A DNA stretch of 64,000 nucleotides, from contig VFFE01007035.1 in the NCBI GenBank assembly GCA_008921705.1, forward strand, positions 124,509 to 188,508, in the 5' to 3' direction. The first letter of the stretch is position 1. Each line of letters starts with the position of its first letter. The notes below the pieces were generated by a model, which had not been told where the DNA came from, searched no databases, and saw only the letters and a list, made by a program, of their open reading frames with translations. This document shows, piece by piece, positions 48,891 to 60,042 of this stretch. Source of the stretch: Burhinus oedicnemus. Lineage: Eukaryota; Chordata; Aves; Charadriiformes; Burhinidae. A program made the translations under genes and the position numbers.

Positions 48891-50623
48891 AACACAAGAA
48901 CTTTGTAAATGGAAATTTCATATTTTCATGGATATATTTGCTCTTTCATGGATTTTTTTTCCTCTTCCAGGACTTATCCAGGGAAAAATGCCCCATTTCT
49001 TGCACAAGAGAGACCTGGAAGGTTTCCATCTTTGTTCTGGACTTGTGAGTCCTGCAAAAGAATGGTGGTTCATGAGCATTCATGGAGCTCCTGAGCCAAA
49101 ATCAGAACGATAGGCCAGAGAGGGAGGTGAGGGCTTCTGGGGAAGGGTGAGCATTTCACAGGAGGGAAGGAGGGAAGAGGTCAGCCAGCTCAGCCTAATG
49201 AAAGGGAAGCTCTAGGAAATTGGCAACAAATCTAAAATGTTCCAGGGATACAAATTTCCAGGAGGCAAAAAAGTATTTCAGTTAAAAGCCACTGTTGGTA
49301 CAAGGATAAAAGGACATAAACTAGCCACAAATAAATCTGGGCTGGGAATTAGAAAAAGCTAATTACATTTCATGTAATGTTTCTGTTTTATTCTTCCAGA
49401 TGGAGAGAGAAGCTCAGTTCATGGTCCAGGTTAGTGCTGGGCAGCTGCCATAGCAGGAATGCTATAGACTGCAAGTCCAGGACGGCAGCAGTGGATGCTC
49501 AGCAAACCCTCTTCTGTGCTTTTCTCTCTGGTCCCACTTTTAAAAAAGAAAAACCCTTCCAGAGAGTTCTTCCTAATGGCCAAAAAAAATCCTTTCTGAA
49601 GGGAGCAGGTTTTCATTTTACACACATTGTCAGCGGAGCCTTCTTAGCCAGCTCATTCCCCAGGTCTTTAACCAGCCAGCCTGCCTGGAATGGAGAGATT
49701 TCCTCTCGTCTCAAATCACTCGGCTGCACATGGGAGAGAAGCCCTTTGACGAGGTGAATTTGCAAGGCTCTCAAATCCTCTTTATTCTCACTGTGCTATC
49801 CCTCCTTGACTCGTCTCCAAGAGACCATGTTGGGCTAAGACCAGAAGGAGCACGGAAAAGTGGTGGCACCAATCCTAGACATACACAAACACAGACAGAG
49901 ACAGTTGCCACCCCTTCCCCGCACCATAAATTAAACATCATCTGTACCCAGGATGGGGAAGGATCAGCTAAAATAATCCAGTCCTGTCCTCCATCACTGG
50001 AGAGGCTGAATTCAGAACAGCCCACAGTCCTCACCCACCCCAGCCCACAAACCTGCTCATCCTGTGTCCCTAATAAGCTGGAGACCCACAATTCACATCT
50101 GGCCTGTTCAGGAACACAGCTGGGGGTTGACGCACACATGCAGAAAAAAAAAAGGCTACGTTGGGCTATTCCTGTGTTAGCCAAAGCAACGATAGCGGGA
50201 GTCCATGGTGGGACAAGTGTTTAGGCAGCCAGGGCTTCAAGGAGCAATGGCATTCAAGGGGCAACATGAGCTCTTAGGGATGGTTTTTCCTTGCAGCTAG
50301 TTGCACTGGCTAGAAAATCAAGCAGGAGAGTGAGGAGCACAAGGCAAAATGAATACAGACAGCCTTGGGGCACACACGGTCCCGGGAGTAAGGGAGAAGG
50401 TGGTTGGTAGAGTGAAAGAGGAGGCGGGCCAAATGCTCACGGAGTGCAATTATTTTAATGGGTCTGTCTTTTCCAAATTGCACATTGCACACATGTAAAT
50501 AGTAATTTAGAAAAAGACTCACACCAGAAACTCTGACTTGGAGCACAAGAAACTCTCCCTGTCTCCTGCTACACAAGGAGGCACAAGATTCACAACAACA
50601 TTAGTCACAGCCGATCACGGAGG

Positions 50624-50641
50624 CAGACAGACAGACAGACA
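50624..50641. repeat. (CAGA)n microsatellite
   Basis: Four and a half perfect CAGA units in non-coding sequence. Confidence 0.9.
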
Positions 50642-52449
50642 TGGAAATCCCAAAAGACAGAAAAAGGCAAAAGCAGGGCATTCATGCTTCGGAAGGCAAC
50701 AGATGTTCCCATGCCCACCTTGCTGTGCAGGCAGGTGGTCAGGGTCACGCCTTGGCGTACAGACCCACCAGACCAGGGGATCAACATCTCAACTGGTCCT
50801 ACACCTCTGCATGCCCAGATGCCATCTCTGCTGGTCGTGTTCTCTTAGGTCCCAAGGGCGTCAACTCCCAGAGCAACACTGGCTTTACGGCGACCTGCCT
50901 GTGCGGCACAGGATGCACCAGGTCCCAGGTCTGTGTCGAGGTTCCCCGTATGGTACTGGCTGGGATGCCACAAAGCAAGCGTGAACCACGCTAAACTCCT
51001 AGCTGGCCCTCAAAATCCTGCTTCTGCCCCTGCTCCTGCCCAAGGGGCCTTTGCCTTCGACTTCTATGGGATCTGGCATTGTATTATCCATCATTGGTAG
51101 CATTTCACGGTGCAGCTGCGGTAAGAAGCGATTCCAGTATGTGCACACCAGACTTAGTTTTCAAGCCTTGAGCGAGTATCCAAGTGCTCAAAGGAAAGTG
51201 CTGTAGTAACCATATTCACAGGGGCAATACTTCTAAAGGAATTCCAGCCTGTTGTGTGCTATTCCAGAAGGCTGGTAAGCCAGCAACCTGGGAATCAAAC
51301 GTACATCAGCAAGCTATTCTGTTTAATTGCTACAGCAATCACCAGCAGGCAAAAATCATGGGAGCCTTTTGTTCAGTACAGCAGCTCCTGTGTGCCAAAG
51401 GGCAGCCGGTGCTGGAAGCAGAGCTCATCCATGAAAATCAGCTCTAAAGGGGATCATGCAGAGATCAGACCGTACAGACTCATCCACCTTCAGGCAATCT
51501 CCAGACTCAGGTGTGCTAATACCAACCCTGCTGCTTGGCAATGTGTTCATCTTTAAAGCAGCTTTAAGTGGAGTTAGGAGAAGGTATTTTCCCTCCTGCA
51601 CAGGCAGGGAGCTGAGCAGTAGCAAAATTAAATGATTTGCCCAGAACCTGGAGGCCGTACAAAAGACTTGAACCCACACCTTCCCAGGCCCACACAAACA
51701 TCCTTCTCCTGAGCCTGCTTCTGCCCCTCCTAGCCAGCAGACCAGCTCTGCTAAAATCACAGACATAATTCCTTCATGTACAAGGAGCTGTTCAAGGCAG
51801 CAAAGATGTTGGAGCACTCAAGGAGGACCCACATTAAGACAGAGTCATCAAAGAATGAAATTCAACCTCATCCTACCTGAGCTCATGAAGGGGCATCAGC
51901 TGCAGAGCAGCTCCCCAGAGCAACCAGGACACCTCATGCATGGACTGTACAGCACTGTGACTCTTCTCTCCAGCCTCCTCACGACCCCATGTTCCATCAC
52001 TTAATGCAGCACACCAGCCATACGGCTCTCACAGCCTGGCCATGCAGAGGTCTGCTGGTGGCCCAGGGGAGTCTTGGCCATGTCACAACATCTACTTCTC
52101 CTCCAGCATTTCCTTTTCAGCCCTCCTGCCTCTCCATACACCCATTTCTGATGGTTAACGCTTCAGGGATGTGCTGTCCTCAGCCTAGCAAACCACTGAT
52201 GCTGGGCTGAATGGGAAACGTTACCTCCCTCTGGCTACCATAGGGTATGAAGTACCATAGGAAAGAGACAACTGAAGGAAACTTGAACTATGAACTATTC
52301 TATGAAACATGACAAAGGCCCCAGAAAACTTGAGTGGTGTGGGGGCATGGACTTTTTGCTGGCCCTTCTAATCTGGGAAGCTTGGGGCATCAAAGGGAAC
52401 TAGTAGGGTGCAGGATGAAAATAAGCCAAAGATAGAGAACTTTATGGCC

Positions 52450-52766
52450 TCTCATTAAACTCTGCAACTCCCTGCTGCAGGACCACAAATGTTGGAAGTT
52501 GACAGACATTCAAGGCGCAAATGGATTACTTCATGAAGCAGAAATCCATTCAGAGCTACTAAATACAGGCACCACTTCCAGCTCAGGAAGCTCCTAAGCA
52601 ATACCACGTCAGAGGCTGGGAGAGCATTTTGGACAAGCAACATCCTGGTTTTGCCCTGTCTTTATGCTTTTCTCCAGACCTTGCTCTTGGCCTTGTCAGA
52701 AATGGGATGCTGGGCTAGCTGGGCCTTTGGAATGATCTGGTATGGTCACTCTTGTATCCATATGCC
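52450..52766 (+). mobile_element. Old CR1-type LINE 3' fragment (plus strand)
   Basis: The order of blocks follows an ancient CR1 3' end: ATTAAACTCTGCAACTCCCTGC, AAATGGATTACTTCATG, the CAGCTCAGGAAGCTCCTAAG region, GAGGCTGGGAGAGCAT, and finally GATGCTGGGCTAGCTGGGCC and GATCTGGTATGGTCACTCTT. Divergence from the sequence I remember is considerable, so it is older than the other CR1 copies here. It lacks the tandem terminal octamers of the younger avian families. The left edge is approximate. Confidence 0.75.
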
Positions 52767-52799
52767 TTCCTAGTCACTCAAAGTCCCAAAAGTCCCATT

Positions 52800-52892
52800 C
52801 CACAGAATCACAGAATCACAGTGGTTGGAAGGGACATCTGGAGATCATCTAGTCCAACCCCCTTACCAGAGCAGGTTCACCTAGAGCGGGTT
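52800..52892 (-). mobile_element. CR1 LINE 3' fragment (minus strand)
   Basis: The left edge has the reversed terminal octamers (CAGAATCACAGAATCACAG) followed by GGTTGGAAGGGACATCTGGA, TCTAGTCCAACCCCC and GAGCAGGTTCACCTAGAGC. Only about 93 bp of the 3' end are present. It lies about 35 bp from the right end of the older plus-strand CR1, so the two copies meet with their 3' ends facing each other. Confidence 0.92.
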
Positions 52893-54269
52893 ACAATTTC
52901 AAATATAGGATTTCCATAAACAGAGAACCTATGCAGCCATTCCTTCTCAAAATCCACACTCCTCCTGCTGCTTCCCCACATACTGGTCCTGCCTAGCACA
53001 GCTGTCCTTCCCCACACTGGTCCATTCCATATCTCATATAAAATGTGTGAACAGCCCCTGCAGGAGTCAGAGCAAAGGCCCATTAGCACAGAACTGTCTC
53101 CCCAGCTGGGGCTGCCCAGGGAACACAAAGCTTTTGCAGCAATAATCCATCAGATCAGGGTCTTTCCAAGGCAGAGGTGGTGTCTTTGTGTTGAACAGCT
53201 CTTGATAAATTCTCTTCTGCAAACTCTTCCCATTGCTTTGCAAGCCCATGAGCACATTGAGAAGCCAGTTTCCTGCAGCAAGGGGACCCACTCACTCCTG
53301 ATCGCCCACTGTGTGTAATGGATCTCGCAGCCACTTGAGGGAAGGAGATAGTCACCATCTTCCAGCACAGCTATACTGAAGCCCATATAGTTATTTGCCC
53401 CTTGTCCCAAGCTGATGTGTGTCCCAGGCCAGCCTTCCAGAAAAAGATGGAAAGGAAGCTGTCTAGCACTCAGTACGTGATCATTGCCCAAGGATTCCAT
53501 TTGCAGGCTCCTGCCAATCTCTGGTTACTCCAAGAGCTTGTCCCCAAGGATTCAGCCTGGTTGACCTTCCAATGTATGGACTGCTCTGAGCAGCACAGCT
53601 GCAGCCCAACCTGATTAAAAGAAGAGGAAAATACCAATGCTAATTGCAATCCTTGTGAGTCATTGTCTCTTAGATGGGTGGTAAAGTCACCCAAGTGAAG
53701 GCAAGATGGGGCAAAGATTTTCAAGGGAGGGGAGATGGTTTCACACAGCTTTTTCATTAGCAAACACATAGCTTTGTCCCTACTGCCAAAAAGCCTGGCA
53801 CTAAAAATGCTGAAATCTTCTTGTGACTGAGTGGCAGCAAGCTGTAATTTACTGCATTCCTGCTTATTTTACGTTCAAGAATTGCTTCACTTCTGAGAAG
53901 AAAGAGCTGTCATTTGTCAGCCCCATGTAGCCCCACCTTTCAGCCATCACATTTTCACTTTAAGCTAGACAAATTAATTCATTCCCCTCTTTCTATCTGC
54001 TCCCCAAAAAAGCCAGTGTATTCCCAGGAATGAGCATCATCCTTTCACAGCAAGATCATTATCAATTTTCTTTTTAAAGCCATGTAATGGGCATGTTCCT
54101 TCCAGCAAAAATATGGATTTTTTTCTGCTATTGCATCCACCTTCCTCAAATCGATTCAGAGAGACCTGTCTGTCTGCTGGCTTTTCACAAGCACCTTCCC
54201 CACACCCATGGATTTCCAGGCCTCCCATTGCAGCGTCTGGCTGGCTGCTAACAAAAGCTCTGCCTGGCT
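52893..54269 (-). other. Sequence downstream of the membrane-protein CDS; probable 3' UTR in part
   Basis: On the minus strand this follows the stop codon at 54270. At least its right part should be 3' UTR, but I cannot set the end. Reading the minus strand, I found no canonical AATAAA here, only weak variants such as AGTAAA near 53848. The nearest strong signals I noticed lie beyond the CR1 pair (ATTAAA near 50455, AATAAA near 49780). Overlapping frames of about 100 codons at 53043-53770 have no recognised domain. Confidence 0.4.
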
Positions 54270-54818
54270 TTAGGATGCGGCCAGGTCCCTGGGCAAGTTG
54301 AGCTGTATCGCCTCTCCTCCTGTGGTGTACTTGGCCACCGGCCCGTTGTCTTCCATGGTGAAGAGCTTGCAAGTCTTCGCATTCTCGTGAACCGGTGTGG
54401 ACTTTTTCGAGGAGATGGGGGAATTTGTGGGGCTCAGCTGAACAGCGGTGGTATCCTGCACCGTGTGCTCACTAGTTTCAATTTCAAAGGCTGTGTTGCC
54501 AGGTTTGATGAGCCCAATGTTGGAACCTGGTTTGGATTTCCTGGCCCCGTGTGCTGGGGGCCTCCGGCTGCAGATGCAGCAGGCACCGAAGAATGTGAAG
54601 GCCACCACCAGCAAGATGGGTCCGATGATGATGGGAGGGTTGTTCATGGGGAGGAAGGTCCCAAAGGCAAATGCTCCCACTAAAGTGATGTTGATCCCTG
54701 CTAGCATGATGCAAAGTCCACAGGCGCAGCAGAGAGCAGGGGAGGGGAGGCCCTGAGGTCGTGTCTTTTTCTGAATGGGTTTCTGGGACAAAGAGCCGCT
54801 GCTCTTTTCACTGAACAT
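54270..54818 (-). CDS. TMEM275: Two-pass transmembrane protein, TMEM275-like
   Basis: The frame encodes 182 residues. A basic N-terminal tail (QKPIQKKTR, 12-20) leads to GLPSPALCCACGLC at 23-36. The first hydrophobic span is about 28-56 and the second about 62-83. A very short FLPMNNPP loop separates them, and the second ends in CCICSRR. Basic residues on the outer side of both spans suggest both ends are cytosolic, with cysteines at 30, 31, 33, 36 and 80, 81, 83 near the membrane as possible acylation sites. The Ser/Thr-rich C-terminal tail contains EIETSEHTVQDTTAVQLSP and ends EAIQLNLPRDLAAS. Length and layout fit what I remember of vertebrate TMEM275 (about 177 residues), whose function is unknown. 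The frame stays open to the splice acceptor, but the start at 54818 is preferred. It is the first in-frame ATG of the spliced mRNA, has A at -3, and exon 1 carries an in-frame TGA. The coding part lies in one exon. The name is from memory and could be a paralogue. Confidence 0.8.
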   Translation of the reverse strand: MFSEKSSGSLSQKPIQKKTRPQGLPSPALCCACGLCIMLAGINITLVGAFAFGTFLPMNNPPIIIGPILLVVAFTFFGACCICSRRPPAHGARKSKPGSNIGLIKPGNTAFEIETSEHTVQDTTAVQLSPTNSPISSKKSTPVHENAKTCKLFTMEDNGPVAKYTTGGEAIQLNLPRDLAAS

Positions 54819-54909
54819 GTTGAGATGAGTCTCAGAGGTCACTTCAGTCCTCACGGGGTATACACTGTGTTGAGAAGGCTGGCTCTGGTCTCCTACTGCC
54901 TTGAAATCC
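54819..54909 (-). other. TMEM275: 5' UTR part of exon 2
   Basis: This lies between the acceptor junction (CTCTCCAG|GGATTTC) and the chosen start. It is open in the coding frame and contains no other ATG on the minus strand. Translation could extend through it only from a non-ATG start, since exon 1 offers no in-frame ATG after its in-frame stop. Confidence 0.75.
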
Positions 54910-57900
54910 CTGGAGAGGAACAAAAAAGCATACAGCTATTAGAGCAATGAACAAAAGGCAACTTTCCACCGCCGTTCATGGTGACCAGCATCTTCTCCGG
55001 GTTTGCTGGTACCAACAACTAAGTACAGATCCATGCCCGCTCTTCAGTCTGGGCTCTCCCTGCCCATGGTGGTCATGTAGCCACCCTCAGGCTGGAGCAC
55101 TGAGCTCAGTATGTTCACCACCCTTTGCCATCCAGATGGATGATGCCCAAGTGAATCCAAGCATGCAATGGCCCAGAGCCTATGCTTGGATCTCCCTAGA
55201 GTTTGAGCCACAGCACAGCATTGCAGCAGTGTGGCTGGACAGACAAACCCACATCATGAGCTCAGAAGTTTCTCACACGGGTTTGAGACCTGCTGCATAC
55301 ACCTCTTGATGTTCCCTCTACTCCATCCACCCTTCCCTTAAAATGTAGGTTCTTCAAGACAGGCAATATGTCCTGCTGCCCATTTGGGCAGTAGCTGGTT
55401 TCACAATGTTTGTCATCACCCACACAAGACCTGCCCAAAATAACAACAGAGCCCAGTACTGCTCTGAACATCCCTTGCTACAATATGAGTGCAATCTATT
55501 CTGGGATGGGTAAAGATCCCAAGTTGTAACAGAAAGTGGGACTATTTTTTTCACATCTCAGCTGTCCAGTAATTGAAACTAGTCATCCAGGTTGCCTTTC
55601 TAGCCAGTGGAGATTAAAAGGTCCCAGAAGATGATCCAGAACATCCCAAAAAGATGTCCACAATGGGGGGCTGAGCTGGCTACAGAGAGAACCTTGGAGA
55701 TGACTTGAGCAGTTAGCAGTTAGATGCTCAGTGAGACAAAATCCATCCACAGACACTGAATCACTTGCCATCAGTCACAGAAATCTATGAGAAAATGGAG
55801 CAAGTGTGGGTGTTTAGCCTGCCAGACCATGCTTTCTACCATGCCTCACACCATGTTTGGTGTGATCACAGGAGATCCCGTAGATTTGGGCAAGGAGGCT
55901 TGTTTGCCTCAGCAGCTGTGAAACCAAACTTATACAATGTTTGTGCACAAGCAACACTGGCTCCTGGATGGAGGCTCGTGGAAACTGAGATGATGAAGCT
56001 GGAAAGGAGCCTGGGGATCTGCCTAGGACCCAAGGCAGGAACACATACCCCTGACTGACAACAGCAGTTTCTCCATGGAGGAGATTATTGGATGTGATAA
56101 GAGCTGGCTTTGTGTTCACTGTACTTCGCTGGGAAGCCAAATTGCCAGAAGGCAAACTACCAGCAGCTTGCTGGTGATGCCTTTGATTTTAAAGGCAGAA
56201 GAGCATTTCTCTTCCCAGCCAGATTGCAAAAAATAGTGGTCTGCTCTCTCCTGCTCCCCTGCCTGGCTCCCTACCTTCTTCCCTCCTCTGCTTTCAAAAG
56301 CATTGCTGGAGAAAAACTGGTACCCCACAGGTTTCCACTGCAAGAGCCAGGAATCACTGTTGTGCTATTAACACACTGAAGCCACTAAATTGAAAAAAAC
56401 CCAAATGATCACACATCACTCATCACCCTGAAGCATGCCAGTGGGATCAGCCGGGCATTTTCAACATGTTTCCTAGGTTATAAAATTTTCTTGCACCTCC
56501 AGCTGAGGCAAAGCTCTGCCGCTCTATCCGGTGTCATATCTCATTTCCTTGGCTTGGGCTTTTGTTTAGACCTGAATGAAGTGCAGCAGTGAACTTTCAG
56601 TGAAGTTCCTATTCAGTGAGACATCAGCTGGAGCTGACAGGGACAGGCACATGGAAAGATTAAATCCTTCCCCATCTGGGGATGCCTCACTGGGGAGGAG
56701 TCTTTCTGCAGGCAAAGATTTTTCAGAACTGAGAGCATGCGAGATAAGAAAGGGCGTTTTCTCCATTAGCCAGGCTAATATCTATGCACGTTTCTCCAGC
56801 AGTGTCCTTTTGTTCTGCCTGGGAACCCTGGCACCCCGATGTGAGCTGGAGCCCTGATTCTGCCTCCTTCACCAGCCCTGGACCAGCAGCAGGACATGGT
56901 TATGGACATGCGCACACATACACTGTTCTCACCCCAGCTCTTACAGATGCTGGTCTGAACGTTTGGTGCACAGAGGTTGCAGAAACCCCAGCATGGCTCT
57001 TCCCTTGATTTGTCCTATACCTTCCCACTGCAAAGTGCTTGGCAGGGAACCGTGTGGCTCCTTGTTGTTAAATCAATCACAGTTTCACTCCACCAGGTTT
57101 CTCCCTCCCGACTACTCAGCACTCACCTGCTTCCACCCTGCAAGAATTCCCTCTCCTGGGAGAGCCAGGCAGCTATCAATCACAGCTGCTGGGCTCTAGC
57201 GTGATGCAGAAACAAGCCAGCTGTCTCTGCTTCTAGGCAAGGCAGAGACCAGAGGTCATGCTCCCACTGAGATTTTCCAGAGGAGCTTCAACCTGTGGCC
57301 CATCGCATCTGTCAGCAGTCACTTGTAGTCAATCCAAAGAGACCATGCCGATTTCTGGCTGCTTTCAAGGCTGCAGTGGTATCACCAGGCACAGTCCCTG
57401 GTAGCTCATTTTCTCTGCCTGGCAATTTTTGTTCATCATTACAGCTCCGTGAGCATAGGAGGTTAAGCTTGGGCAAAATCCTCACTGGACCTCTCCAGGC
57501 TGTAACAAGGGAGGAGGGGGACAAGAGGGCTTGTTCAGGTACCATTGGCAATGATAAATCGGGGAAGCCCATCCAAGGACAGCTCACCCCAGCAGGTAAA
57601 AGAGAACAACAGATCCACTCTGGAAGGATAAATGACATGCAAGAATGATCCAGCTGGGCTCAGGGTGGGTACAGTCACTGTCATCTTTCCAGGCATTCAT
57701 GGTCACTTCCCAGAAGGAGAGGAGACAAGATCTACTGTACGGAAGTAGGGATGTGTCACATAAGGACGGAGACCCCTCACCCTCCAGCTTGACTGGAGGA
57801 GGCACCGGCTGCTCCTTGGGCCACCATAGGACAGGCAGACAGCTCCCAGGTTGTGCCAAGGGGCTGATCAGGCAACAGCAGGTACCTGCCTTCTGGCAAG

Positions 57901-59886
57901 TGAAGAGGGAAGAAAGGAAGTTTGCAAATAAACCATTGTGGCTAAAGCAGTGATGAGGAGCTTTCCAGGAGTCATCATCCTAGGAGACCCATTGGGTTGG
58001 GTGTCTGGGAACGCATCAGTATCAGCTTGCACAAAAGGTCAGAGACTAGAGCAGGCAGTGTGACAAAACCCAGGGTCCTGGACCTCCTCAGATACATCTG
58101 CGACTGTAAAATGTGCATCTGTCAGTTCAAAGGGCCAGGTCTAAGACAAGGGCCATGACACTGCCCAAAGAGTGAAGCTGTAACATGAATCTAAGGGTTT
58201 GTGTTGCGTACCCTTAGGTGGGGAACAAAAGAACCTGGGTGTGACTGAGGGAGCAAGCCACCAAACCTGCTGAGATGGCATCAAAGAGGCATAGGGACCC
58301 AAATCTGCCTCATTCACTTTATGTATATGGAGACAGACCTAGGCCCATGGGACAGAGAGCTAGCTGGGATGGTCAAAAATAGAGCCAGGGTTGAGACCTC
58401 ACTTAAACCACGTGAACAATTCTGGGGCTTGTCACACCCTTTCTATAGCTGCATGATAAGGGACATGCTATGTCCAAGACAAAACTTCTTCCCCATCCTC
58501 TTTGCTTGGAGCACCTACATGGGGTAACAGACCTTTCCCAGCAGAAAGCAGTGGAGACATTGGAGAATCTAAGGGGAACCCTGTCTGGAGTGGGAACGTC
58601 TCCCATCAGCTTGGGGGTAGAAGACCTTGGACGACAGCACCATCACAGGGCTAGGACATAACCTGCACATGCACCACAGGGTAACCAACAGTACATAGAA
58701 GACAGTGTGTTTGGACTGGGAACATTTAGAAAGTGGATCACTGTTTACTCTTGTCTTGATCTCCGTATAAAACATCAGGGATTATACACAGGGGATTCCT
58801 GATGAAATGGGGATGAGAAAGCCAACAGAGCAGTGGAAGATAAAGTAAAAAACAAACCAAAGCCACAGAGTGCCTTGCACCATCCTCTACCTGATAAGAC
58901 CCTGCAACAACACAAAGTTTGTCTTCGTTCTGATTGCCATGTACAGCAGAAGCATTTTGTTCTTCTGTCATCTCCTAGAGCACAGGCTGATGCTGTGGGG
59001 AGAAGGGTCCCTCTCCATCCCCTTTGCAGTCACAAGAACTGATGTGGCTGAGCTCCCACTGCTGACCTGCCTGAGGATATCTGGCAGCTTTTACATTCCA
59101 CTTCAGCCAAGTTAATGGGTTCAAAAATGAACAACTTTCCAGCTAAATTACCCTGTCCATAATGACCAACTTCCTTTCCATCAGGAGTGGGAAAAGTTCT
59201 CTTTGGGCTTTCTGTATGAAACAGGTCTCTTTCTTATTGGTTAGAGTCTAGGTTTCTTCTCCAAACCACATTTCAGCCTGAAATGCATTACTGCCGAGCA
59301 CTGCTACACCAAAAAAAAAAGCTTCATATCCAAGCTAGAGTGATGGAAATCCAGAGGCTATAGTGATTCCTTCCAGGGGAATATCCATCCCTCCCTACAT
59401 TTTCAGGGGGACCAAGAGAGACTATCATTCATAGCTCTGAGAGTTCCTAGAGCTCGAAGGGCATACTGACGTATTCAGCCAGCATTTTAGGACCATCATT
59501 TAAAGCCATACCAGAAGCACCGGCAACATGCACAGCTAAGCATGCTTCCCTCTTAGTTGTAGTGAGGGGGATCGAGCTGTCATCCTTCCACGCACTCTCA
59601 CTGCAGCAGCACAGCCAAAATATTTGACAGACCCCAGATGAGTCTCCTTCCTAGAGGTGTGATGGCACAGCGAAATAATGACAGTGATCAGCAAACAGAA
59701 ATTGCAGTCAGACAGCTATAACCACCCCCTGCACACAGACAGACTCACACACACACACAGACACACACACACGCGCACCCTTTAGCTGTCAGGAGAAGCA
59801 CAAGACTTTTTCCCTGGGCAAAGTGCCGGGAAAGTCTCCGGCAGGGCCAGAGAGAACCTCGGTGTCTGGAAGGGGAGGACACTTAC
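54910..59886 (-). other. TMEM275: Intron of the TMEM275-like gene
   Basis: The donor is CCAG|GTAAGT (junction 59887/59886). The acceptor is TTTTTTGTTCCTCTCCAG (ending at 54910), with a branch-point-like CTCTAAT about 30 nt upstream. Both are near consensus, and no alternative pair of similar quality was needed to join the CpG island to the coding exon. The 4,977 bp between them hold no supportable exon. A CA-rich simple tract lies at about 59740-59777. The pairing of these two sites is inference until transcripts are checked. Confidence 0.7.
59740..59777. repeat. CA-rich simple repeat
   Basis: An interrupted (CA)n tract with single G interruptions, ending in CACACGCGCACC. It lies in the intron about 110 bp from the donor site. 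Confidence 0.88.
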
Positions 59887-59947
59887 CTGGGCTGCAGCGT
59901 GGAGCCGGGAAGGGCGATGGAGGGAGCGGGTGCCCCGGGTCTCCCCT

Positions 59948-59977
59948 TCACCCTTCAGCCGGGGATGACAAAGCCAT
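59948..59977 (-). promoter_or_regulatory. Upstream ORF, 9 codons, strong start context
   Basis: On the minus strand, GCCATGG starts a 9-codon frame (MALSSPAEG) that ends in TGA at 59948-59950, before the splice junction. GCC before and G after the ATG match the strongest start context, better than that of the main ORF. If the transcript starts upstream of 59977, most scanning ribosomes should meet this frame first. It could reduce or condition translation of the membrane protein. Confidence 0.5.
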
Positions 59978-60036
59978 GGCTAGTCCCAGCAGGGCCGGGG
60001 CTGGAAGCCCAGCTGTGCGCTAGGAGGAGAAGGATC

Positions 60037-60042
60037 TCACAT
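60037..60042 (-). promoter_or_regulatory. Start-stop element (ATGTGA)
   Basis: On the minus strand, an ATG is followed immediately by TGA in GGCATGTGAG. Such start-stop pairs can pause ribosomes in 5' leaders. It matters only if the transcript starts upstream of 60042, which is likely given the CpG island but not shown. Confidence 0.4.

Larger units (their letters stand above)
37337..52449. other. Non-coding stretch
   Basis: About 15 kb without a supportable exon. The open frames (up to about 164 codons at 49730-50224) overlap on both strands and have no domain or convincing splice structure. The AT-rich candidate element at 45820-46290, a 14-T run at 48877-48890 and a (CAGA)n repeat at 50624-50641 lie inside it. 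No CR1 or LTR is recognised, though diverged copies could be missed. Confidence 0.5.

Noticed and set aside
49730..50224. 164-codon plus-strand open frame and its 137-codon opposite-strand partner
   Set aside because: Mutually overlapping, domain-free and typical of non-coding shadows.
53043..53770. Overlapping frames of about 100 codons downstream of the gene, considered as retroelement protein
   Set aside because: One word (LHLGDF) recalls endonuclease motifs of LINEs, but the rest shows no retroelement order.
54819..54923. N-terminal extension of the membrane protein upstream of 54818
   Set aside because: It needs a TTG start inside the intron and crosses the splice acceptor. In the spliced mRNA there is no in-frame ATG between the exon 1 stop and 54818.
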